Below, piece after piece: positions 1 through 6,088 of a stretch of 11,975 nt of DNA; the stretch's first letter is position 1, and every line of letters starts with the position of its first letter. This DNA comes from Fragilaria radians. Its lineage: Eukaryota > Bacillariophyta > Fragilariophyceae > Fragilariales > Fragilariaceae. The DNA is taken from assembly GCA_900642245.1 (NCBI GenBank), contig CAAAJI010001224.1, forward strand, positions 1 through 11,975, written 5' to 3'. The position numbers were made by a program, and so were the translations under genes. Below the pieces are notes generated by a model. It was given only the letters and a program-made list of their open reading frames with translations. It ran no database searches and was not told where the DNA came from.

Positions 1-15
1 CATATCGACGGGGTT

Positions 16-72
<57 letters not shown>

Positions 73-258
73 TTGGCTGTTCGCCAATTAAAGTGGTACG
101 TGAGCTGGGTTCAGAACGTCGCGAGACAGTTTGGTCCCTATCTGCCGTGGGCGTCGATATTTGAGAGGAGTTGACCCTAGTACGAGAGGACCGGGTTGAA
201 CATACCTCTGGTGCACCAGTCGTCGTGCCAACGGCGCAGCTGGGTAGCTATGTATGGA

Positions 259-294
<36 letters not shown>

Positions 295-410
295 CCCTCG
301 AGATAAGATATCTTAGAGCCGTGGAAGACCACCACGTTGATAGGCCGGGTGTGGAAGTGCGGTAACGCATGAAGCTAACCGGTCCTAATTGCTCTATTCG
401 CGCTTGAGAA
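1..410 (+). rRNA. rrl: 23S ribosomal RNA, 3' part (partial)
   Basis: This is the last ~410 nt of the large-subunit rRNA; the 5' part lies before the window. It carries landmark segments that are nearly invariant in bacteria: the peptidyl-transferase ring strand GATGTCGGCTC at about 28-38, the helix with GGCTGTTCGCC at 75-85, the A-loop region (GCTGGGTTCAGAACGTC, 104-120), and the sarcin-ricin loop AGTACGAGAGGACC at 179-192. The sarcin-ricin loop is the elongation-factor GTPase docking site. The 3' end is set at about 410 because CGCTTGA (401-407) is the kind of sequence that pairs with the 23S 5' end in alphaproteobacteria; the exact mature end could be a few bases off. Short open frames across this region are not genes. 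Confidence 0.98.
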
Positions 411-478
411 TTCCACCATCATCGACAGCCTTGCTGTTCATGAGGGTTTGGTTCTCAGCTAGATGACGCTGATAAGGT

Positions 479-503
479 CCGATCAAAGTCCGTCTTTGAT
501 CGG
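479..503 (+). repeat. Perfect 10-bp inverted repeat in the 23S-5S spacer
   Basis: Arms CCGATCAAAG and CTTTGATCGG flank a 5-nt loop (TCCGT), giving an uninterrupted 10-bp stem in the transcribed spacer between 23S and 5S rRNA (about 411-557). A smaller 6-bp hairpin (GACAGC/GCTGTT, 424-438) lies just upstream. No T-run follows, so a terminator is unlikely. A processing stem cut by RNase III during rRNA maturation is a reasonable inference but is not shown by the sequence. The rest of the spacer holds no recognisable gene. Confidence 0.7.
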
Positions 504-557
504 TACGTAAATATTGGTCTTTCGATTTCTAGAACTTGATTTTGCGCCGTCACCATA

Positions 558-673
558 GCTTGGTGACCATAGCGTCTGTGACCCACCCGATCCCATCCCG
601 AACTCGGCCGTGAAACCAGACAGCGCCGATGGTACTACTGCTCAAGCAGTGGAAGAGTAGGTCGTCGCCAGGC
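558..673 (+). rRNA. rrf: 5S ribosomal RNA
   Basis: The segment has the length (about 115 nt) and core sequence of bacterial 5S rRNA, including the conserved loop stretch CCGATCCCATCCCGAACTCGG. The two ends form a long helix: CTTGGTGAC at 559-567 pairs with GTCGCCAGG at 664-672 with wobble pairs. The ends given are inferred from that helix. It follows 23S in the usual order for an rRNA operon. A minus-strand open frame across it is a shadow. Confidence 0.96.
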
Positions 674-718
674 TTTGCTGGCGGCGTAAGATCAAGAACC
701 CATTCGCAATGATTTGAG

Positions 719-755
719 AAGGCCGCTGCCGGGGAACCCCCAGTGGCGGCCTTTT
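719..755 (+). terminator. Terminator-like hairpin after 5S rRNA
   Basis: GGCCGCTGCCGGGG (721-734) folds onto CCCCAGTGGCGGCC (738-751) with two wobble pairs and one mismatch (C730/A742), leaving a 3-nt loop. A TTTT run follows at 752-755, and another T-run starts about five bases later. This is a good intrinsic-terminator shape. It lies before the initiator tRNA, so either readthrough or a separate promoter must supply the tRNA; I see no convincing promoter at 756-819. Confidence 0.7.
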
Positions 756-819
756 CGATTTTTGCCGTTACGGCAGCAGTGCGCGACAAGCGTGATGTTT
801 CCGGGTCGGCGACGGTTGA

Positions 820-826
820 CGCGGGA

Positions 827-868
<42 letters not shown>

Positions 869-896
869 GTAGGTTCAAATCCTACTCCCGCAACCA
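820..896 (+). tRNA. Initiator tRNA-fMet (anticodon CAT)
   Basis: A complete 77-nt cloverleaf with genome-encoded CCA (894-896). The anticodon CAT is at 854-856. The acceptor stem pairs 821-826 with 886-891, while the first base C820 faces A892. This C1xA72 mismatch is the hallmark of bacterial initiator tRNA and prevents use in elongation. The T-arm carries GGTTCAAAT. The anticodon stem ends AGG/CCT rather than the usual GGG/CCC, so one of the three initiator G-C pairs is A-U here. Its place after 5S rRNA is the common alphaproteobacterial rRNA-operon arrangement. Confidence 0.97.
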
Positions 897-921
897 CCCT
901 CGATGGAGCGATCCATCCTCG

Positions 922-949
922 AAAGCCCCCCGCAATGCGGGGGGCTTTT
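922..949 (+). terminator. Strong intrinsic terminator of the rRNA/tRNA operon
   Basis: A perfect 12-bp stem (AAAGCCCCCCGC at 922-933 with GCGGGGGGCTTT at 937-948), a 3-nt AAT loop and a short T-run. It lies 25 bases after the tRNA. The A-run on the left arm means it could also stop transcription arriving on the minus strand from the gene ending at 1046, for which I see no other terminator. Confidence 0.9.
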
Positions 950-1045
950 CGCGTTTCTGGCACAGACAACTGACGGTCGACGCGGTCACCCCTCGCCCTC
1001 TTTTTCATTCGTCCGCCCACAGGGCCCGGTCATGATTTTCAGAGT

Positions 1046-1879
1046 TTAGAAGCGCCACTCGGCGAGGCGATCCGCATTTGCTGCGACTTCTACGGCTACC
1101 AGGTCGAATTTGGCGCTGATCAGGCAGACGGGTCTTTGATATGCCTGCGGAGCCCGGCACAGCACCGTTTCGCGCCCTTGGCGCCACGGCGCGATTCTGC
1201 CCTCAAGAACGAGACGGAGGCCCTTGCTGAGATCCGTGTCTCCAGCGTCGCGCTGGACTGTCGTTCGAAACGGGCGGCCGCGCCGTTGCCCGACGCGCGA
1301 CGCGTCCGCATCGAACATCTGGATAATCCCAAGGCTCGATGCCGGATTGGCCGGATCGTCCAGCTCCGCGGGACAGGTGTCGCTTTGCGTCCACGGGCGC
1401 GGAACCCAGAAACCCTCGGCCCCGCTCGCGCCCCGTTGGTCCAGCTCTGCCGCCACCCAAGGGAGCTCGGCCCAGTCCTCGGGCTCCACGCTAATTCTAA
1501 GAGTCCCGTCTTCAGTGCTGTATCGGGCGTTAAACGGACGCTCTTCCTCGACCGGAGAACTCCCACAACCGAATGGAATCCGGATTACAAATCTCGCCCC
1601 TTCGAAGCTGTTCCCGATCACGGGCCCGCCTGCGGATGCGTCCGCAGCCGCGGCCGCAAGACGGATCAGGTCCGCGCGCTGAAGTGTAAGGTCGGCCGGT
1701 TCGGGGGGAGCTGCTGTCTTCGGTATCGTTTCCGGTGGCTCCTCGATCGTCGCCGGTGGCGGGGGGGCAGGCTGGTTTCGGCCCAGGAGGTAACCGCCAC
1801 CCGCGAGCGCCGCGCCAAGCACCGCCGCGGCAATAATATTCCTCCCACGGGAGCGATTGGCGTCTCGATCCATTGCCAC
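1046..1879 (-). CDS. Membrane-anchored periplasmic protein of unknown function
   Basis: I do not recognise a named family, although the region around FVIRIPFGCG and EGFWVPRPW resembles uncharacterised proteins I associate with sphingomonads. The start is either GTG at 1879 or ATG at 1873 (two residues later); neither has a clear ribosome-binding site. Numbered from the ATG (275 aa), there is a basic N-terminus, one hydrophobic membrane segment at about 13-32, a proline-rich linker at about 33-60 (four consecutive prolines at 37-40), and then a soluble domain of about 210 residues. That domain has four cysteines (103, 167, 239, 250), which fits disulfides in the periplasm. The gene is divergent from the permease at 1925 with a gap of about 45 bp. 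The opposite strand is also open over much of it, but the ordered anchor-linker-domain layout supports the minus strand. Confidence 0.75.
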   Translation of the reverse strand: MAMDRDANRSRGRNIIAAAVLGAALAGGGYLLGRNQPAPPPPATIEEPPETIPKTAAPPEPADLTLQRADLIRLAAAAADASAGGPVIGNSFEGARFVIRIPFGCGSSPVEEERPFNARYSTEDGTLRISVEPEDWAELPWVAAELDQRGASGAEGFWVPRPWTQSDTCPAELDDPANPASSLGIIQMFDADASRVGQRRGRPFRTTVQRDAGDTDLSKGLRLVLEGRIAPWRQGRETVLCRAPQAYQRPVCLISAKFDLVAVEVAANADRLAEWRF

Positions 1880-1924
1880 TTATTAGCATAATGCGACGGA
1901 GGCTCCAGACTTGCGGACGAACCG
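1880..1924. promoter_or_regulatory. Short divergent promoter region (candidate)
   Basis: Only about 45 bp separate the start of the periplasmic-protein gene (minus) from that of the permease (plus). It contains an AT-rich patch (TTATTAGCATAAT, 1880-1892) unlike its GC-rich surroundings, which could serve as a -10 region for either strand. No good -35 hexamer is visible for either direction. Promoters for both genes probably overlap here or extend into the coding sequences. A weak ribosome-binding site GGACGA (1915-1920) precedes the permease ATG. Confidence 0.3.
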
Positions 1925-3247
1925 ATGAATTTCGATCAGCTCATCACGCTTGCAGTGCTCGCGGCGGTCGTGGCCGCGCTGATCTGGGAACGAGTGAGGG
2001 CAGACGTCGTCGCTTTGACCGGTGCCGCCGTGCTGTTGATGTCCGGTGCGGTTCGACCCTCCGAGGTACAAGGGGCCTTCGCAAGCCCGGCGATCATCGC
2101 GCTCGCGTCACTATTCGTGATGGCCTACGCCATGGAATTGACGGGCTTGCTCGACCGCGCGATCCAGCTAGCGGTGCGACTGTGCACCCGGATTGGCGCG
2201 TTCGGCCTGTGGATCCTGATCGCACTGAGCGGTGGCGCGTCGGCCTTTCTCAACAATACCCCGATCGTTGTACTCGGCGCGCCCGTGATCCGAGACGTGG
2301 CCGTCAAGCTGAACCTCGACCCGAAACGATTCCTGATGCCGCTGTCCTATGTCGCCGTCATGGGTGGGTGCATGACGCTGATCGGGACGTCGACAAACCT
2401 GCTTGTGAGCGACATGGCACGCGTGTCGGGACAGCCTCAGTTCGGCTTGTTCGAGATCACGCCGGTCGGCGTATGCGTCGCACTTGCCGGCGGCTTATAT
2501 CTCTTCCTGTTCAGCGGTCGGCTCATTGCGAGCGGACGCAAGACACGAGGAGGGCCCGGCGAGGGGGGACGGCCCGCCCCGGATTATCACGACCTTGAAG
2601 TATCCGGCGGCCAAGTCGGGACGTCCGACAGTTTCGCGGAGCACCGGCCATTCCAGCGCGGGAAGGCACTGATTGCAGTTGCGGTCTTTGCCGCTTCGAT
2701 CACGATCGCGGCGCTCAACCTCGCCCCGATTGCCGCCTCTGCATTTGCCGGCGCGGTCGTGTTGATCCTGCTGGGCGTGCTGACGCCCGACGAGGCCTAC
2801 AGTGGGCTACGACCCGAAATCCTCATGCTGATTGCCGGCATGGTGGTGCTTGGGATCGCCATGGAGCAGAGCGGGCTTGCGCAGGAAATGACAACCGGGA
2901 TGTTAAGCCTGGTCGAGGGCGTCGGACCGCTCGGAGCGTTGATCCTCCTCTACGCGGCGACGCTGGTGCTGACCGAACTACTGTCGAATGCGACCGTCGC
3001 CGTGCTCATCACGCCGATAGCCGTTGCGCTGGGAGAGAGCTTGGGGGTCAACCCGCGGCCGTTCCTCGTGGCCGTCACGATGGCCGGCAGCGCTGCCTTC
3101 GCGACGCCTTTCGGCTATCAAACCAACGTGATCGTCTACCAGATGGGGGGCTACAGCTACATGGATTTCGTCAGGGTGGGCCTGCCACTCAACGTCATCA
3201 CGATGATCGCCGGGATTATCGCCATCACGACTTTCTTTCCATTCTGA
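1925..3247 (+). CDS. SLC13/DASS-family anion permease
   Basis: An inner-membrane transporter of 440 aa with roughly 11 hydrophobic segments, of the divalent anion:Na+ symporter type; the substrate (sulfate, dicarboxylate or other anion) cannot be read from sequence. The two halves carry the paired substrate/sodium motifs of the family: NNT at residues 110-112 with IGTSTN at 153-158, and SNAT at 354-357 with ATPFGYQTN at 393-401. The C-terminal YQTNVIVYQMGGYSYMDF stretch is typical of bacterial SLC13 permeases. Many such permeases are close to 600 aa with two RCK_C (TrkA-C) domains in the central loop. Here that loop is only about 45 hydrophilic residues (about 200-245), so the regulatory domains are absent. 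ATG start at 1925 with a weak GGACGA site. The hydrolase gene follows after 138 bp. Confidence 0.9.
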   Translation: MNFDQLITLAVLAAVVAALIWERVRADVVALTGAAVLLMSGAVRPSEVQGAFASPAIIALASLFVMAYAMELTGLLDRAIQLAVRLCTRIGAFGLWILIALSGGASAFLNNTPIVVLGAPVIRDVAVKLNLDPKRFLMPLSYVAVMGGCMTLIGTSTNLLVSDMARVSGQPQFGLFEITPVGVCVALAGGLYLFLFSGRLIASGRKTRGGPGEGGRPAPDYHDLEVSGGQVGTSDSFAEHRPFQRGKALIAVAVFAASITIAALNLAPIAASAFAGAVVLILLGVLTPDEAYSGLRPEILMLIAGMVVLGIAMEQSGLAQEMTTGMLSLVEGVGPLGALILLYAATLVLTELLSNATVAVLITPIAVALGESLGVNPRPFLVAVTMAGSAAFATPFGYQTNVIVYQMGGYSYMDFVRVGLPLNVITMIAGIIAITTFFPF

Positions 3248-3248
3248 T

Positions 3249-3266
3249 GGCCGGTCGAATTCGGCC
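3249..3266 (+). terminator. Weak hairpin after the permease gene
   Basis: GGCCG and CGGCC form a 5-bp stem around an 8-nt loop two bases after the permease stop codon. Only TT follows, so termination would be weak. It may do nothing, in which case the permease and hydrolase could be co-transcribed. Confidence 0.25.
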
Positions 3267-3385
3267 TTGCCGCACTTGAGCGAACAAATGCCGGCGCCGA
3301 AACGTTGGTCGGGTCAGCCGCGCCTTGGCGAATGAAGCCAGTTGCTGGAACATTCTGTCTCGGTGCCACGCGCGAAAGGACGTCG

Positions 3386-4678
3386 ATGCCTCCTGAACTA
3401 CCTTTCAGCTTCTACAGCCCCCGCCCGATATCGCATCCGTCGAAGTCCCGTTTCGTCTTCGCTTCCGGAATCGAGTGCAGCTATCCGGTGATAGACACGC
3501 CTGAGGGGCGCGTGCGACGCGACCAGATGGCGGAGTGCGGGCATTATGCACGCTGGCGCGAAGACTTCGAACTTACCCTGGCCCTAGGATGCCGTCACCT
3601 TCGCTACGGGCCACCCTATTACAGCATCCATTTGGGCCCCGGTCGCTACGATTGGTCCTTCACCGATGAAGTGCTGCCGGTCATGCGGGACATGGGAATC
3701 ACGCCGATCATCGATCTGTGTCACTTCGGCGTGCCCGACTGGATTGGCGATTTTCAGAACCGCGACTGGCCCATCCATTTCGGCGAATATGCCCGAGCCT
3801 TTGCGTCCCGCTACCCTTGGGTTCGGCTTTTTACCCCGGTCAACGAGATGTACATCACCGCCGAATTCTCCGGCTATTATGGCTGGTGGAACGAGCAACT
3901 CACGAGCCACCGTGGCTTCGTGGGAGCGCTGGCCAACGTAACCCGGGCAAGCTTGAGCGCCATGCAGGGCATTCTCGAAGTGCGCCCGGACGCTTTGTTC
4001 ATTCACGCGGAATCATCCGAGCACACGCATGCCAATTCGCCGGAACTCTCCGCCGAAGCCGAGATGTTCAACGAGCGGCGGTTCCTGACGCTGGATCTCA
4101 TTTGCGGGAGACGGATCTCCGCCGGAATGTACGCCTACCTGCGCGAGAACGGCATGACGGAAGCCGACTATGCGCGGCTGCGTTCGATCGACCTGACCGA
4201 GCATTTCATCATTGGCCACGACTATTACGTGACCAACGAGCAGCTGCTGGTCGCGCCAGGCGTCCGCCGCGGGTCGGGTGAGGTGTTCGGCTATCATACC
4301 GTCGGCCGCGCCTATCATGAGCGCTACCGTTTGCCGATCATGCACACCGAGACCAACCTCCAGCAGGGGCCGCTTGGGAACGAGGCTGTCGACTGGATGT
4401 GGAAGACGTGGGCGAACGTCCAGCAGCTGCGGCGCGACGGCGTCCCGGTGTGCGGAATGACCTGGTATTCGGTAACCGACCAGATCGATTGGGACGTCGG
4501 GCTGCGGGAGAAGAACGATCATATCAATCCGCTGGGCCTGTACGATCTCGATCGCGCCATCAGGCCGGTGGGCCAGGCGTTTCAACGCCTGATCGAGCAA
4601 TGGGGAGATACGCCGCTGCTCCCCTACGGCCCTTTTTCGATTGTCGGCGGGCTCGATAACGTCGTTCAGGCAAGCTGA
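3386..4678 (+). CDS. GH1-like glycoside hydrolase (beta-glycosidase type)
   Basis: A predicted cytoplasmic retaining glycosidase of 430 aa with a GH1 (clan A, TIM-barrel) layout. Visible landmarks in order: LCHFGVPDW at 111-119, matching the GH1 His-containing strand; PVNEM at 151-155, where Glu154 is the expected acid/base; HTETN at 320-324, where Glu322 is the expected nucleophile (canonical ITENG); and WYSVTDQIDWDVGL at 360-373, matching the GH1 W-S-x-x-D-x-x-E-W segment. The motifs depart from the canonical TxNEP and ITENG, so this is a divergent branch and its substrate is unknown. ATG at 3386 is chosen because AAAGGA lies 5 nt upstream (3375-3380); an earlier in-frame TTG at 3305 or ATG at 3332 would add unsupported residues. 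There is no signal peptide. Confidence 0.88.
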   Translation: MPPELPFSFYSPRPISHPSKSRFVFASGIECSYPVIDTPEGRVRRDQMAECGHYARWREDFELTLALGCRHLRYGPPYYSIHLGPGRYDWSFTDEVLPVMRDMGITPIIDLCHFGVPDWIGDFQNRDWPIHFGEYARAFASRYPWVRLFTPVNEMYITAEFSGYYGWWNEQLTSHRGFVGALANVTRASLSAMQGILEVRPDALFIHAESSEHTHANSPELSAEAEMFNERRFLTLDLICGRRISAGMYAYLRENGMTEADYARLRSIDLTEHFIIGHDYYVTNEQLLVAPGVRRGSGEVFGYHTVGRAYHERYRLPIMHTETNLQQGPLGNEAVDWMWKTWANVQQLRRDGVPVCGMTWYSVTDQIDWDVGLREKNDHINPLGLYDLDRAIRPVGQAFQRLIEQWGDTPLLPYGPFSIVGGLDNVVQAS

Positions 4679-4685
4679 CCAAAAG

Positions 4686-4701
4686 GCGAGCTGGCGCTCG
4701 C
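4686..4701 (+). terminator. Possible weak terminator after the glycoside hydrolase
   Basis: A 6-bp GC-rich stem (GCGAGC/GCTCGC) with a 4-nt TGGC loop sits seven bases after the hydrolase stop codon. The downstream sequence TCCTT is only partly T-rich, so efficiency is doubtful. Confidence 0.35.
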
Positions 4702-4905
4702 TCCTTGACTGCGACGCAGCCAAGCACGCGGGAACCTTTGCAGGCTCGGCGGCTTTAGAGGTCTGCGGGCCGGGCCCCTCTGGCGATCAATTCGATCGTG
4801 ATGTCGGACCGCATCGGGTTAGCCCGGTGCAGGTTCAAAGGCCGATCCTTCGCCCGCACCAGACGAACCCGATGAGAGCAGTTTCTGGCAAAAGCTGGGA
4901 CGTAC

Positions 4906-4922
4906 CGCGAGCGATGCTCGCG
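4906..4922. repeat. 7-bp palindrome CGCGAGC-GAT-GCTCGCG
   Basis: A perfect 7-bp inverted repeat with a 3-nt spacer, no T-run after it, about 80 bp upstream of the lipoprotein start. The inner six bases of each arm match the hairpin at 4686-4701. It could be a protein-binding site or an RNA hairpin; the sequence does not decide. Confidence 0.4.
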
Positions 4923-5002
4923 CTGGGGCGGGTTACTCCTGCCCTGCAGACGGGAGAATATGACGTGCAAAGACCAGTTTTGATATTCGTGGCCGGAAGA
5001 CG

Positions 5003-5314
5003 ATGAGATCGATCGGCGGGCTCGCCTTGCTTGTCCTCCTGACCGCGTGCGACAGCGGCGGTGTGGTGGATCAAACCGTGCGGCAAGGGGTACGCCAGAG
5101 CGCAGTCGAGGCTTGTACGGCCTGGGTTCCGCAGTCGGATATCGCACGGGCAGCCGGATTGGATACCGACACGCTGTGCGGCTGCGCGGCGGATCGCCTT
5201 CTGGAAGGAAAGAGCGTGACAGAACTCGGCACTCTGCGTCCGGGCAGTGCGGAAACGCGTGCTGCGGTGGCACAGTGCATCGGCGAGACTCGGAACCGAA
5301 ACTCAACAAGTTAA
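5003..5314 (+). CDS. Small outer-envelope lipoprotein
   Basis: A 103-aa protein with a short type II signal peptide and lipobox LLTAC, so the mature protein should begin with lipidated Cys16. The residue after it is Asp, which in Enterobacteria favours retention in the inner membrane; whether this rule holds in alphaproteobacteria is uncertain. The mature part is about 88 residues and has four further cysteines (CTAW, LCGC, QCIG), which suits two disulfides in the periplasm. I recognise no family. ATG at 5003 follows GGAAGA (4995-5000) by 2 nt, close but plausible. The DUF2490 gene begins 54 bp downstream on the same strand, so the two are probably one transcript. Confidence 0.8.
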   Translation: MRSIGGLALLVLLTACDSGGVVDQTVRQGVRQSAVEACTAWVPQSDIARAAGLDTDTLCGCAADRLLEGKSVTELGTLRPGSAETRAAVAQCIGETRNRNSTS

Positions 5315-5368
5315 GCCGGGCAGGCCTCCGGACGGGACCGGGCCAGTCATATTCAAGGAGAATCCGAC

Positions 5369-6037
5369 GTGCGTTTGCCTTCAATCCTTGCCTTCCTCCT
5401 CGTGGTCTCCGCATCGCCCGCGCTGGCTCAGGACCAGGACGAGCAACTCTGGGTCAAACTGGGCGCATCGGTGAAGCTGCTTGAGAACGTCGAGTTGGAG
5501 CTGGAGACCAACCAGCGCTTCAGCAGCGATCGGGATGGGCTGTATGAGAGCCAGTATCTCGCCGCGCTAGGCTTCGAGATGGCCAACGGCGTGACGCTCA
5601 CCGGCGGTATCAATCGGATCGTCGAGCGGAGCGACGGCAAGGTCACGGAGACCGAATGGCGTCCACGGCAGCAAGTCAGCTTCCCCATTTCCAAAATTGG
5701 ATCCGGTAAATTGGCCGGGCGCGTCCGTCTCGAGCAGCGTTTCAGAAGCAACAGCAAGGACGTCGGGCACCGCGTGCGGCCTGAAATTTCCTATGCGCTC
5801 CCCCTGCGAAAATCGTTGGAGCTTGAATTCGCCCATGAGAGCTATTTCAACCTGAACAGCACCGATTTTGGCCAGGAATCTGGGTACGAGCGGATGCGTA
5901 ACTCGGCGGCGCTCACCTTCCCGATTGCTAAATCACTGACAGGGGAAGTTGGCTACATGAACCAGTATCGCTTCAACAAGGATGAAAGGGACCTGATGGA
6001 GCATGCGCTGATGACCGGCCTGTCGCTCAGCCTCTGA
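5369..6037 (+). CDS. DUF2490-family outer-membrane beta-barrel protein
   Basis: A 222-aa exported protein. A classical signal peptide with cleavage at ALA-Q (after residue 20) leads into a mature domain of alternating amphipathic strands (for example WVKLGASVKL, VELELETNQRF, RVRLEQRFR, GYMNQYRFN), ending in hydrophobic GLSLSL like the last strand of an outer-membrane barrel. The pattern WVKLG...LELETNQRF...EWRPRQQ...RLEQRFR...RVRPEISY matches DUF2490, a family of small barrels with no established function. The start is GTG at 5369, supported by AAGGAG at 5355-5360 with 8-nt spacing. It probably shares a transcript with the lipoprotein upstream. Its stop lies 51 bp from the convergent CHAT gene, and I see no clear terminator between them. 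Confidence 0.88.
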   Translation: MRLPSILAFLLVVSASPALAQDQDEQLWVKLGASVKLLENVELELETNQRFSSDRDGLYESQYLAALGFEMANGVTLTGGINRIVERSDGKVTETEWRPRQQVSFPISKIGSGKLAGRVRLEQRFRSNSKDVGHRVRPEISYALPLRKSLELEFAHESYFNLNSTDFGQESGYERMRNSAALTFPIAKSLTGEVGYMNQYRFNKDERDLMEHALMTGLSLSL

Positions 6038-6088
6038 TTCCGCTGGCGATAGAATGCCCCAGGCCTGATGCTGGCGACGCAGCGAGTG

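Larger units (their letters stand above)
4679..5002. other. 324-bp intergenic region with small hairpins, no convincing gene
   Basis: I find no gene here with confidence. It contains a hairpin just after the hydrolase stop (GCGAGC/GCTCGC at 4686-4701, 4-nt loop, followed by TCCTT), which may be a weak terminator. A second palindrome with the same arms lies at 4906-4922 (CGCGAGC-GAT-GCTCGCG). A plus-strand frame stays open through the region and stops at TGA 5004-5006, overlapping the lipoprotein ATG, but it has no ribosome-binding site or recognisable protein features. The lipoprotein promoter presumably lies here; no consensus is evident. Confidence 0.6.

Noticed and set aside
88..279. Minus-strand open frame inside 23S rRNA
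   Set aside because: It is antisense to highly conserved rRNA including the sarcin-ricin loop; no coding signal is expected.
550..973. Open frames over 5S rRNA, the terminators and tRNA-fMet on both strands
   Set aside because: They run through RNA genes and hairpins and have no protein features; the RNA identities are certain.
1136..1891. 251-aa plus-strand open frame opposite the periplasmic-protein gene
   Set aside because: Its translation is Arg/Pro/Cys-rich without ordered features, while the minus strand gives a membrane anchor, linker and even number of cysteines. High GC keeps antisense frames open.
1873..2598. 241-aa plus-strand open frame over the permease start
   Set aside because: Arg-rich out-of-frame shadow; the overlapping permease frame has clear membrane segments and family motifs.
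4013..4723. 236-aa minus-strand open frame opposite the glycoside hydrolase
   Set aside because: The plus strand shows catalytic motifs; the antisense frame has no recognisable features.
4790..4870. tRNA-like stretch with GGTTCAAAGG in the intergenic gap
   Set aside because: The flanks do not form a T-arm, acceptor or anticodon stem, so no cloverleaf is possible.
4641..5006. Plus-strand frame ending in an ATGA overlap with the lipoprotein start
   Set aside because: The overlap imitates coupling, but no ribosome-binding site precedes any start, the 5' part overlaps the hydrolase end, and the translation looks random. A short peptide from ATG 4872 cannot be fully excluded.
4755..5414. 219-aa minus-strand open frame across the intergenic gap and lipoprotein
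   Set aside because: It overlaps the well-supported lipoprotein gene. Its last ~30 residues look somewhat protein-like, so a degraded gene end is conceivable, but I cannot identify it.
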